A DNA stretch of 64,000 nt, from NCBI RefSeq assembly GCF_000516985.1, contig NW_006917095.1:2361077-2425076 (forward strand), given 5' to 3'. The translations under genes were made by a program, and so were the position numbers. The notes beneath the pieces were generated by a model that was given only the letters and a program-made list of their open reading frames with translations, searched no databases and was not told the origin of the DNA. The first letter of the stretch is position 1, and each line of letters opens with the position of its first letter. Of the stretch, positions 1-10,549 are shown one piece after another. The stretch is from Pestalotiopsis fici W106-1 (lineage: Eukaryota > Ascomycota > Sordariomycetes > Amphisphaeriales > Sporocadaceae).

Positions 1-1104
1 CTCGATACCAGAAACTGCTGCCGAGGCGGAAGCTCTCAACATATGGGGATGTGATGGTTCTACAGACTGCTCTTCCTGCACCTTTTCCTGCTGCCGCTGT
101 GTGCGCCTCGTCCCGAGTCGGTAGCCCACCCTGGGCGGCGCATCTGCTATATTTGAGGATTCGGTTGCCGCGGCAGTTTTGGTCTTTCGAGGTGCTCCGT
201 GGGCCGGCGGTTCAGGAGGATATCCTGTCCGAGCAATGTACGGAGCATCAATATTGGTCGTCAACGGCGCGTCTAGGCCATCTGGCACTGGTATCGTGCT
301 GCCAGCCATTCTGGAACGTGCCGCACTAATCTTCAGCATGAAATCGTTCTCTGTAATCGACGTCGAAAGCAGATTGTTGCCTGTGAGAGCGTCACTATCC
401 GTGGATTTGTGGGGCTCAAATGGATCCGATGGTCCATGGTTCAGATTTCGTTGTGTTGCTTTCCTGGATATCGGAACCTCGGGTGCATTGGTGCCATTTT
501 GCTCCGATAGGACACCACTTGTCTGATCTGATTCGAACCCTTGAAGAAGCGTCTCATTCAGTTTGAAAACATTTTGTGTCCTAATGGTTGCACCCATGTC
601 ACATAATGCAGTAAAAGCATCCCACATGAAGGGATTGATTTTCAACGACTCCTCAAAGCACGAAATGGCCTTTTTCTTGTCGTCATATGCTCGGTACAGC
701 TTGCCAAGCAAGCAGGCGACGCTGGCAGAATCGGGATTCGAAGCCCGAGTTGAAGGGCCGTGTTTACCAAAGCTGAATTTATTGGTCCATAGTCCTCTAG
801 ACTTTTCCAGGGCCGCGATGCCATCCCTATAGCGCTCGAGGACAAGGCAAGCTTGAGCGAATATATATGCGCAACCTAAATGTACGCCCCGGTAGCCAAG
901 AGGTTTGCTGAACTCGTGCGCGGAGCGGTAGTCGCCCAGACGAAAGTAACTGAGGGAGACGAGGTAGGCGGTTTCGCTGGAGCGCGGATCGTGGGCAACA
1001 AGTCTCTCGGCGTAGAATAGGGCATTCTCGTAATTGATATTGTCGAGATGATAGTAAATAAGCTGTCTCAGCTGGCCTGTCACGGCCTGTGCTGAGAGCC
1101 CCAT
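1..1104 (-). CDS. CDC27: Anaphase-promoting complex subunit 3 (APC3/Cdc27/BimA), N-terminal 368 codons, cut by window edge
   Basis: The frame is open on the minus strand from an ATG at 1104 to the window end, exactly 368 codons with no intron. The protein begins MGLSAQAVTGQLRQLIYYHL and then NINYENALFYAERLVAHDP, the typical N-terminal TPR dimerisation region of APC3. A helical repeat region with SVACLLGKLYRAYDDKKKAI follows (about residues 140-160), then a Ser/Thr-rich disordered linker from about residue 190. APC3 is a TPR scaffold of the nuclear APC/C ubiquitin ligase that binds the IR tails of Cdc20/Cdh1 and APC10. The C-terminal TPR superhelix lies beyond base 1. It is divergent from SND2, with about 1.15 kb between the two start codons. 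Family assignment is by recognition of the N-terminal TPR motifs and is firm. Confidence 0.9.
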   Translation of the reverse strand, partial: MGLSAQAVTGQLRQLIYYHLDNINYENALFYAERLVAHDPRSSETAYLVSLSYFRLGDYRSAHEFSKPLGYRGVHLGCAYIFAQACLVLERYRDGIAALEKSRGLWTNKFSFGKHGPSTRASNPDSASVACLLGKLYRAYDDKKKAISCFEESLKINPFMWDAFTALCDMGATIRTQNVFKLNETLLQGFESDQTSGVLSEQNGTNAPEVPISRKATQRNLNHGPSDPFEPHKSTDSDALTGNNLLSTSITENDFMLKISAARSRMAGSTIPVPDGLDAPLTTNIDAPYIARTGYPPEPPAHGAPRKTKTAAATESSNIADAPPRVGYRLGTRRTQRQQEKVQEEQSVEPSHPHMLRASASAAVSGIE

Positions 1105-2256
1105 GACGAACGTCACTCGTGATGATTAGGGCGGTGCAAAAACACGGAGGCTATTTGTGTATGGCCATGAGGTGCCGTGGACACAGTCGGTACGGGCGTG
1201 TGGAAATGGTCAACCGTTTCCTGCAAATGTATCGAGCCCGCTGTTGTGGGCCGGGTTACAGCGACACAAACTGTGCAGGCGAGTCTCCGTGTCTGTGAAC
1301 GCGGCGGCAAGACGTCCAAGAGGGATCGAGCGATGTGGTGCGAAGGTTGGATGAATGTGCTGGATTGAAAGTCGTGGTTGGAATATGGCAACCTAGAGCA
1401 CGGCCTTGGCCAGTCGGGTAGGCTCTTGGTTGTAGTGGACGAGGACGAGGGCTGGCGCAAAGTCCTGTTCGCTGCTTCCTCGCTCACGCATCTGAGGCGA
1501 CGTGCGTGCACCAAAATCGAAGGTTGGGCACGAGAGTTGCTGGCCCGTTACTGCATGTCGGTTTGTCCGGGGCGTAGGATTTCGAGATTTGACCGCTCCT
1601 TTTTAGCAGATGAGAGTCCTCTAGACTGTTCTCTGCAAGTGACCTATGGGCAGCCTCCACGATCGTCATCCAGGAGAGAAAAAATGACCTGCTCTCTGTC
1701 GCTTGCAGGCTGAAGTCAAAAAGGTGGCATGGATAACATTGAACCGTCGACAGGCGTTCCCTGGTTGCCGTCCGAGCTTCTCAATGTTGTGGTAGAAGCG
1801 CCAAACATGCCTGTGATTGGTTGGGCGCCTGCCTGGAACCGGCCGCCCAAGTTTCCAAGACCCCGGTGCTGTGGCCGCCCAGCAACAATCAATCAATCGG
1901 GAGGGATGCGGGCGCCTAACCGTAAAAAGTCTAATACGTCCCATTAGCCACTCGCACGACCTGGTTTGGATTCAGTCCGCCCGAATCCCACTTCAGCCTC
2001 ATCCTTTTTGTGCGTGCTCTCCATCCATCATCCGAATACTACGATAATAATAACAATCATTCGGATAGACCGACTTTTGGTTCTCTGGTTTCTCCAACTG
2101 CGCTCACTTCACTGGAAGTACACCACAGCCTGACGTCATCAGAACTCTTCTCGAGGGCTTCAGTGATTCTCACGACATTTCATAAAAGACACTTGTCATT
2201 CCACGTCACCTACCTCCTGAACAGCATTCAAGTCTAATACCAGGCACGGATTCAGA
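1105..2256. promoter_or_regulatory. Divergent intergenic region between APC3 and SND2
   Basis: A 1.15 kb stretch separates the two divergent start codons. It holds short open frames on both strands with no family resemblance, and a C/T-rich, CAT-rich stretch just before the SND2 start (about 1960-2250) that looks like a fungal 5' leader. No TATA box or recognised operator was seen. Confidence 0.5.
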
Positions 2257-2748
2257 ATGGCTCAGAAGGCAAGAAAAGATAGGGCCAAGTCCAACGCAGA
2301 GGCTCTCAAAAACCTCCACCTTGGAACTCTGATTGTCAACACATTATTTGTGCTCTCCAACATCCTGTTCCGGCGTCGGTCTCTGCTCTACTATGTCATC
2401 CTCTCTATCCCGGCTTTCATCTGCGAATACATTCTCGAGTCTACTGGCCGTCCAAAGTATGATCCCACCACCAAGGCTCTCAAAACGGCTGGGGAGGACT
2501 TGAACGCACCTGGCCTGACGGAATACATGTGGGATACCATTTGGGTCACGTGGGCCAGCGTCATCACGGTCGTTCTCTTTGGAAATGGGGGTTGGCTTCT
2601 ATGGTTGGCTGTCCCAGTCTTTGCAGTCATCAAGGGCTGGGGATTCTTGAGTGCTGCCCGAAATATGGCCGGTGGCATGCAGCCGCCTCCCGAGGGTGCC
2701 GCTATGCCACAGGGTGCTGGCAATCGCAAGCAACGGCGAGCTGCGTAA
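2257..2748 (+). CDS. SND2: SRP-independent ER targeting protein 2 homologue (SND2/TMEM208 family)
   Basis: Single-exon gene, 163 residues. A basic N-terminus (MAQKARKDRAKSNAEALKNL) is followed by two close hydrophobic segments (about 24-40 and 43-60), a polar loop with ESTGRPKYD, two further membrane segments (about 94-112 and 113-130), and a C-tail ending in a basic NRKQRRAA. This matches the TMEM208/SND2 (DUF788) family of ER membrane proteins that act in SRP-independent targeting of proteins with central or C-terminal membrane anchors. Length and topology are normal for the family. The gene converges with the DUF3605 gene, with only 80 nt between stop codons, so the 3' UTRs probably overlap. 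Confidence 0.88.
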   Translation: MAQKARKDRAKSNAEALKNLHLGTLIVNTLFVLSNILFRRRSLLYYVILSIPAFICEYILESTGRPKYDPTTKALKTAGEDLNAPGLTEYMWDTIWVTWASVITVVLFGNGGWLLWLAVPVFAVIKGWGFLSAARNMAGGMQPPPEGAAMPQGAGNRKQRRAA

Positions 2749-2828
2749 ACACCAGATTGGACGTGCTCGGCATAGAGTGTAGGCTGAATAAGGTCGCATT
2801 CTTTTCGACTTGGTCTATATTCTAATAT

Positions 2829-3533
2829 CTATTCGTGGCCGTCGAGCTTTCGGGCCCACTCATCTAGAATGTCCTGTCCGACGTCCTTCACCATCAGGTG
2901 GATATGTTCCAACGCTGGAACGCTTTGGAGGGCAACCCAATTCTTGAACCAAAGGACTCGGCCCTCCCCGCCGGGTCCCAATCTATCGATGAAGAACCTT
3001 TGCACAAATGCTTGAATGATGCGCCTGCTCTCCGGGGTCATGTCGCCAGTCTCGGAGTCGGTCTTGATTGGTGTTCTCGACCAGACCACGATATGAGTTA
3101 TATCAGATGTCAGTCCGTAGGGCCAGTCATTCAATAAGACGCTATAGTCGGATGGGTCCTCAAACGGGATGCTGGACTTGGGTGTGAAGGGAGGAGCGCC
3201 CCAAGTCTGTGGCAATCGATGAGCGAGTAGATACTGGGTCATGGAGCCATATTCCGCTTTGGTCTCTGCCGTCCACTTCATATATCTACGGAGGTCGGAC
3301 GGTTTGCGCTTCAGAACTGAGAGATTGTTCTCCTCTATTGCCGTTGCTCAGCCCAAGATGTACCGATAAGAAGAGGATGAGACAGATTAATGAAGTCCAT
3401 CAATCCATAACTCACTAATGATCTTGCGCATATCCTCCCAGTCATGATACTTGAATTCCTCGTCCGTCAAAGAAAGTACCCATTTGTCCACATCCGTCAA
3501 AGGAAACGGCGGTTCCTCGATATGGTCACCCAT
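2829..3533 (-). CDS. DUF3605 protein, N-acetylglucosamine-induced protein 1 (GIG1) family
   Basis: Two exons: 3533-3416 and 3316-2829, with a 99-nt intron (donor GTGAGT, acceptor CTCAG). The product is 201 residues. It starts MGDHIEEPPFPLTDVDKWVL, and the junction restores KRKPSDLRRYMKWTAETKAE, the signature of DUF3605. Further conserved pieces are EYGSMTQYLL, WPYGLTSDITHIVVWSRTPI and RVLWFKNWVALQSVPALEHI. The family includes Candida albicans GIG1, induced by N-acetylglucosamine; its biochemical activity is not known to me. The ATG at 3533 was chosen because it begins the conserved region with a good spacing to the intron; upstream in-frame ATGs would add non-conserved sequence. A GIG1-like role in GlcNAc response is inferred from family membership only. 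Confidence 0.85.
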
Positions 3534-4485
3534 GCTGATCGTTCCGATTCCGACAAAAGCAACGGGAAACGAGTGATGGTGACCCCCACTTATGTTACTG
3601 AGGGAGTTCTCGGTAAACCTCGAAGAGATCCAAGGAGACTGTCCAATAAGTGGGGTGTATGCCTTGGTAACAGATGATTGAGAGAGGGTCGGGTTCCGAT
3701 TTCTCGGCGACAAAAGGCAAGCTGGTCGGTATGCAAAAGATGGTTCTCCGATTTATCGGCGAGGATGGCAGGTGCCCTGGACTAGGGAGTTCCGCTAGTA
3801 GAAACAGACAAGTATACAGCAAGAAAGTAAAGTCTAAATCATGACTAGAAACAGTGACGTCGGGGCTCTATCAGATGGGCCGGTGTGCGATTCAGGATCT
3901 GCAACTTTGCTTTGGAATCTCTCATGCGGCACTACCGGCGGAAATCTACCAGCAGGACGGGAACGGTATGTAAACCGCCCTCGAATCGCATTGCATCGGA
4001 CGTGTCGTGTGTGAGGTGCCCGCTAAACTCTGTTGCGGCAAGTTAACCACCAGTGCTGAATGGGGCCCCCTCGGCACCTGGCACGTTGGTTTTACCGCTA
4101 ATTTGCGGGGGCTCTGGGTGTCTGTTTCGCGGTTTCTGGTCCAGATCCCCATTTTCCAGCAGAGGGCCCGCAAGTGTCCTGCAGCTGTCGCCTGCCCAGG
4201 GGTCCTGTCTGCGTCTTCCCCCAGCATCGGAGCTTCTCACTGTCTCAACACTTGAGGTCAAGGTGGGCTGATTTTAGAAATATTTCCCGGCCCCCAAGCT
4301 TCCTTCCCACGCCGACTCTTTAAGAAGTCCCGTCGCTTACTTCGCAACCTCTCGTGGAGTAGCCCGCTCTTTGTCCCCTCTCAGTGGAAGCTCGAGGTCG
4401 ACTATTTTATTTCTTCTTCAGGCGTTTTGTCTTTTGAAGTTGATTGTTTACATTGACCAGTCAATCGCTTCTGCGACCCTTCAAG
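3534..4485. promoter_or_regulatory. Divergent intergenic region, DUF3605 gene / CBR1
   Basis: A 950-nt spacer with no credible coding sequence. The last 170 nt before CBR1 (about 4310-4485) are C/T-rich and read as a 5' leader. The GC-rich block around 4020-4250 gives overlapping spurious frames in several phases. No known box was identified. Confidence 0.45.
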
Positions 4486-5579
4486 ATGAGCGCCGCCTCG
4501 TCCCTGACTTCGAGTCAGAACCTCAACGGGATCATCATCCCGTCTGGTCTGCTCATTTTTGGCACCCTGATTGTCAAGAAGGAATGGGCTCCATATGCAG
4601 TGCTTCTGGCTCTCGCCTTGGGTAGCTTCAAGTACTTCAACAACTGTATGTCCCTTGAATTACATGATAGCAATGCCAATCGACTTACACGAGACCAGTG
4701 CCCAAGATTTTCCTCAAGCCCGATACCTTCCAAGACCTCGAGCTCAAGGAGAAGACCATTCTCTCCCACAACACCGCCATGTACGTCTACTACTCCTTGC
4801 ACGTAGGCTTTCTCCTAACTAACTCTTCCCAGCTACCGCTTCAACCTCCCATCGCCGACCACCATCCTTGGCCTGCCCATTGGCCAGCACATCTCGATTG
4901 GCGCTGCTTGCCCTCAACCCGATGGCTCCACCAAGGAGATTGTTCGATCCTACACTCCCATTTCTGGTGACCACCAGCCTGGCTACATTGATCTCCTGAT
5001 CAAGTCGTACCCGACCGGTAACATCTCGAAGCACCTCGCCTCCCTTGCCGTTGGTCAGAACATCAAGGTCAAGGGCCCCAAGGGTGCTTTCGTCTACACC
5101 CCCAACATGGTGCGCCACTTTGGTATGGTTGCCGGTGGTACCGGAATCACTCCTATGCTCCAGGTTGTCAGAGCTGTCATCCGCGGAAGAGCTACTGGTG
5201 ACAAGACCCAGATTGATCTCATCTTTGCCAACGTCTCCCCTCAGGACATTCTGCTCAAGGAGGACCTCGATGCTCTCGCCAAGGAGGACAGCGGTTTCCG
5301 CGTTCACTATGTTCTTGACAAGCCTCCGGAGGGCTGGACTGGCGGTGTTGGCTACGTCACTGCTGACATGATCACCGTGAGTACCAAAAGTGAAAATCGT
5401 TATATATCCGAATGCTAACTCGATCTCAGAAATGGCTGCCCAAGCCCGCTGACGATGTCAAGATTCTGGTGTGCGGACCTCCGCCCATGGTCAGTGGCCT
5501 GAAGAAGGCTACCGAGAGCCTCGGCTTCAAGAAGGCCCGTCCTGTCAGCAAGCTGGAGGACCAGGTCTTTGCTTTCTAA
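4486..5579 (+). CDS. CBR1: NADH-cytochrome b5 reductase 1
   Basis: Four exons: 4486-4645, 4699-4780, 4833-5376 and 5430-5579, all with GT-AG introns of 52-53 nt and phases that agree. The product is 311 residues. One hydrophobic anchor lies at about 15-50. The FAD-binding lobe carries RSYTP (119-123) and [11 protein letters not shown]. The NADH-binding lobe carries GGTGITPM (from about 182) and CGPPPM (from 277), and the protein ends EDQVFAF. Family members pass electrons from NADH through FAD to cytochrome b5 at the ER and outer mitochondrial membrane, feeding sterol and fatty acid desaturation. In yeast, Cbr1 also supports the diphthamide step on eEF2. Length and C-terminus match fungal CBR1. 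Confident. Confidence 0.95.
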
Positions 5580-6657
5580 GCTGCGTGTCCATGAAACAGA
5601 GTCAATAGATGATGCACATGCGCAGAATTCGACATGCGGCAACATCCAACCCTCTCCTCGGGGGTCATATGTACAAGATGTCGACATTAAAAGAGACCGG
5701 AAGGAACGCTTCAACGCATTTCTCGGCGTCTCAAGAACAACATTTGATCTAACTGATCCTTTGTTCAAGGAAATTCCATTGCTTATTTTGGCATATATTG
5801 GAGTCATATATATCTAATAGACAAAACTCAGAATAGATGATGTTATGATAAATCTATGATTTATTTTACAGTCTGGTTCAGGTTGAAAGCTGTGAATGCT
5901 ATGGCCGTATGGTTATGGACACTCGGGTCTATACGGATACTGCTCTTGGGATGGTTTCTGCTATCGAACCACCGCTTACTGTTCCGAATTGACCCTGGTA
6001 ATTGTTCTGTACCAAGGTTGCGGCTCTTTCTCGGGGTCTCGGTTTTTGACGCGGTATCTCAAAGGTTGCCAAGAGTTCCTTGCGGCTTGCACTAGACACC
6101 TGCATAAATTTGACTTTCATAACTCAGAGAGAGCGGCTTGCAGAATAAATTGAAGCGTTCTTCTCTCCAATCTCCAATCCGAATGGTCGGGGCGGAAGTA
6201 AGGTTAGAGAGTATCGGCACAGAACCCCTTTCCATGCTAAGGTAACCCGTGTTTTGTACAGTAAACTGCAGGCAACAGGTAAAAGGTGATTGTGGTGGGG
6301 AGGTTGCGCCCGCCCAGGGGACCGGCAGTGCCAGCGGGCTCGCCGGGTAACGTGCTATGGAAGTCCTAGACGTCACCAGTTACCACTAAATCTCATTGAC
6401 AGTTTTGGGACAACCTCATAAACATGTGCCTTTTTCCTACTCAATGAAGGATTATTAGTTGTTTTGGTCAATGATATCAATTGACTACAAACTACTGAGT
6501 GTGGTTTGATCTCGTCATCCGAAATTGGAAAACCGAGGTCAAGAATTCAATCGTGGTAGTTGGAGTAACTCATTTTATCCGTCTTTTTTTCTTTCAATTT
6601 CGACTCTACACCATTGGCAATGAGAAGCCGATCCCGGTTAGATCTCCGAGTCTCAAC
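5580..6657. other. Intergenic region between CBR1 and the esterase
   Basis: About 1.08 kb with A/T-rich sequence after CBR1 (5750-5880 is probable 3' UTR and terminator region). The rest contains only short spurious frames. The promoter of the esterase gene must lie in the right half; no recognised motif was found. Confidence 0.4.
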
Positions 6658-8146
6658 ATGATCCTCGGACCCATTTCGTACCTGGACTGCCTCGTCTTTT
6701 GCATCCTTCTGGCGCCGCAGCTCCTCATTCACGTGGGCCTCTTTGGGACCGTGGCCACGGCGCTACAATGTCTCCCGTTTCTATGTAAGCCAGCCGTGAA
6801 TATATACATCTATTGATAAATGGCCTTGCATCATTGCGAGAGTCTTGCGGGTGATAGAACTGTGACTAAATAACGTGTAGTGTTCCGCCTACCCTATGGA
6901 TTCCTCCGCGACCGCCTCGTGGTCCCGCACGCGCAGAGGAGCCCCTTTGTGCAGGTCGCCAGCCCATTCGAGGACTTTGTCATTCGCTGCGTGCGGTACG
7001 CGTTTGCCAATGTGTCGCCCAGGGTCGGCAGGGTTTTCTTCTCCAAGGCGGTGGCGCTGCCGTTTATGAGGTTTCGCATGTTGAGACATGGGATTGTCAG
7101 GAAACCGGTGCATTGGCATGAACATGTTGATGTGAGTTAAGACTTTCTCAAACACACAAGAGCTCTGATGTGGCCACGGCTGATGAATCATAGAAACGAT
7201 TCAAGGGCGTCTGGTTGATCAAGGATCCATTAAAGAAACCAGATGTTTGCATATATTATGCTCATGGTGAGATACCCTCATATTATGAATGAAAAATATT
7301 GACAACATTGACTAACACATGACAGGTGGCGGCTTCAGCAGTAAGTAGATATAATTTCTGAATGATTTTCGTGTATTTATAGTGGAATGACTGACTTGAA
7401 ACTTTACAGTGGGATCCTCCTACTTTTACCTCGAATATCTCTTGGCATGGTTAAGCATGATGGGCGAAAGCGGCTTCGACAACCCGGCTGTATTCGCCTT
7501 GGAATACACGTTGGTTCCCGACGGCACATTTCCGAAACAGCTCCACGAAGCCATCGCCGGCTACGATCATGTCGTTTCGACAGTAGGCGACGCTTCCAAA
7601 ATTTGCATCAGTGGCGACAGCGCGGGTGCCACGGTGCAGATGAGCCTTCTCCTGCATATAGCCAACCGGGAGTACGATCAGAGCAAGATGAATGAGAGCG
7701 GTTCCTGGCAGCTTCCCAAGCCGGGAATGGCGGCCTTTATATCACCTTGGGTCACTCTGATCTCTGAGAGGCATCAAAATACGGCCAGCGATTACCTCGA
7801 CAGTGGCAACCTGCATCAGTATGCGCGTGAATATGTCGGCAAGCATGCAAGAGCAGACGATCCAATGATATCTCCAGGGAACTGCAGAGACGTGTCCTGG
7901 TGGAAGAGAGCTTGTCCCAAGGGAGGAATGTACTTTGCCTATGGCGCAGAAGAGGTGTTTGCGCCAGAGATTGAGAGTTTGGTCGAGTTCCTGAAGAAGA
8001 ACAAAGTGCCAGTCAGCAGCAAGGGCGAGCCCGGTGGGATACACGCATGGCCCGTGGCAGCACTGTTCCTGGCAAGTTCCACTGAGGAGAGACAAAAAGG
8101 CTTGAAGAGTGTTGTACAATGCGTTCGTGATTCACTGCCAACATGA
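6658..8146 (+). CDS. HSL-type alpha/beta-hydrolase (esterase/lipase), membrane-anchored
   Basis: Five exons: 6658-6784, 6881-7131, 7194-7266, 7326-7340 (15 nt) and 7410-8146, phase-consistent, giving 400 residues. An N-terminal hydrophobic segment (about 8-35) suggests a membrane anchor. The oxyanion-hole motif HGGG is at 150-153 and is split across exons 3-4. The nucleophile motif GDSAG has Ser226. The His is in GGIHAW (His367). At the usual acid position the sequence is GAEEVFAP, so a Glu (336 or 337) stands where Asp is usual. The group resembles fungal hormone-sensitive-lipase-like esterases acting on acyl esters; the substrate is unknown. The oddities are the microexon and the Glu. Confidence 0.85.
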
Positions 8147-10549
8147 GAAAGAACATATTCCTACCAGGGATGAAGAAATAAACATTGTAATAATTAATGA
8201 AAATAATAGATATTCAAGAAGTCCTCATGTCAGATTAGATCAAGTCAAAGGTCACGGATCGATCAGGAACGAAAGAGGAACCTTAGCAAATACTAAAAGT
8301 ATTACTCGGCTTCTGATCCGGCCTGTATGTACGATCTCCCGTTTATAAAGCTCTTTGATACTTTTGTCATCATTCATGAATAAAATTGTTTACTTGGACA
8401 CTTGTCCTTGTGGCAATGTGAAGAAGAAATGAAAGCGAAATACTACCTACATCGAGCCCCAGGTGTCCTTGCAGCACGACCCCAGCCTCGCTGTGATCTG
8501 GGGCGTAAGATGCAGATGACGCGAGCAGACCGTCTCATGGTTCATCGGCAGGTTAACTGCAATCGCTGCACGCTCAGGCGATAGTTGATATGTATACAAC
8601 CCTGTGCTGCAGATTATGGACCCCGACCCTGGGTTTTCGACAGCCGTTCGTTCCAGGCTGCAGTTAGAGGGAGAGAGAGAGAAAACCAAGAGCTTATTTG
8701 ATAGACACAGAAGAGTTGTCTGCCTCTTTCAGCTTGTTTCCAAACTTGCATGGTTGTGTAAGCGCGCCTAGCTTGAGCTTACATACTCGTTGGGTTAGCG
8801 CGTCGACTCCCGTTGCCTAACTCATGAACTTGGCCCTGGAGGGGTGGCAGGGGGGGGGGGGGGGAGGGGAGAGGGGGACGCGGGTGATGACAGAAGCAAA
8901 AACTGTGATCAGATGACTCCTTCTGTTTGCAAGACAAATGTGTTTAGGCTGAGCGTTGGCTTTCGATGCACGTGTGACGACAGCATTGCGCAAGTCGAGA
9001 ATGGTGGGAAGTGTATTGTACACTGTGTAATAATGCGGATTCAAGATGAGCATTGAAGGATTCCCATGTTCCGTAATGATGTTTTTTTGTCAATGATGGA
9101 TGCATCGGATGACGGGTGGTAGCGCCGTTGAAGATAATCAATCACGAACATGAAGACGAACAGATGGGAAAAGCGCGTTGCGTGGGGTCGGTCGGCGACG
9201 GGCCTTGCCTTGCTGCAAGCTCCAGTGATCTGCAAGCTGGGCGACAAAAAGGTATTCCGGTGGCTGTGCTGGGCTCAAGCAAGAAGAGTGTACAAGTAGA
9301 GAATAGGTAGTAGAAAGAAGAAAAAAGCTCTCAGCCAAATGCACCAAGAGACGCCAGCCAGGTGCCCTGGCACACACACGTTCCTCCCTCCGACCCCTGA
9401 CCCGTCCTGTCTTGGGTGGTAGTAGTACTAGGTAGTCTGGCCCAACTGGATATTTAAAAAAGGTCAGGCGCCGCCCGAATGATGGCCACTCATCGAGGGA
9501 GTAAAAGGAAAATAAGAAAAGAAATAAAAAAAATAAAAACCACCTTCCAAGCACCTTTTCCATGACCCCACTTCAAGCTCGAAAATCACACACCGACCAA
9601 TTCCAATCAGTCTTCACCCCACCGCCGACCCTCCGACTTTGTCCATTGATTCCCGTTCAACCCAATCCAGGCCCATTTTGAATTGTCGGTCATTACTTGA
9701 TCCAGCGCATATATTGGGAACCTCTTATTATTCATTCAAAGTCGTACACCGGATTTCGAGGGTTCGAGGTCGACGTCGTTGATCGTCAAAGTAGCACGAC
9801 CCCACCATTGTAAACATTTGGAACCGTATTGTTCGTCAAACTGCAAACAAACAGTTGAGGGTCTTCAAGTATATGATACAAGATTCTCAAGAGGTATCTC
9901 AAATTAGATACCTCGAATATACTGGCTCACCTGGCCTAACACGCTTCCCTCCTAGTATGCATCTTCTGTGCATCTGCATAGAGATAGCATAAAAGTTTAA
10001 GAGAAGGGAAGATTTTGGGAGACGGACAAATATATAGGTTTGCAACAGTCCCCTCGAACCAGAGAGGTCCCACACTCGCAAACGAAGAAGGGCCTTGCTG
10101 GTCTGTCTCATCCGGCTCGCTCGCTTGCTTCTCGAAGCTATCGAGGTCTTGCATTAGCCCCTCCATCGATAAAAAGCACCCCTGTTCGCCGCTCATTGTA
10201 CAGCAGCAGCAAGAGCAGCTGTTCTCACAGAAAGCTCACTTCTTATTAGTGACGAGCCACCAAGCCCAGAAAGATACCCGGTTGTCGACGATATATACCT
10301 ACGTCGCCTCTTATAGCCAAGGTACATATTGCATACGTCGTACCTTGATCACTTATCCACAGGCCAACGGACGGCAGCACTAGACATTGAGACGTCAAAA
10401 AGTGTCTACACCAAGCTCTCTTTCTAGTGTATTCCAGGGTACATTTGCACCAATTGTCTCCGTGTTGCGTGTGAGACGTGGGCTGGGCTCGTACCTACCA
10501 AACAGCCTCAAGAAGAGAGAAGAGAAGAAGAGACGGAGAGAACAAAGAA
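8147..10549. other. 2.4 kb intergenic region upstream of NC2-alpha
   Basis: No recognisable gene. It contains A/T-rich 3' flank of the esterase (8147-8400), a 15-G run at 8850-8864, and a C/T-rich stretch from about 9350 into a probable long 5' leader of the NC2-alpha gene (about 9560-10549) with several short upstream reading frames. Minus-strand frames in 9138-9563 and 9936-10196 have low-complexity, non-conserved sequence. Confidence 0.4.
8850..8864 (+). repeat. Homopolymer run of 15 G followed by G-rich sequence
   Basis: Fifteen consecutive G are followed by agggg agaggggg up to 8877. The tract could form a G-quadruplex on the plus strand, and its length is prone to slippage and assembly error. 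It is about 0.7 kb downstream of the esterase stop. Confidence 0.9.

Noticed and set aside
9936..10196. Minus-strand frame beginning MSGEQGCFLSMEGLMQDLDS
   Set aside because: Looks acidic and protein-like at first, but lies in the NC2-alpha leader, with no splice partner or family match.
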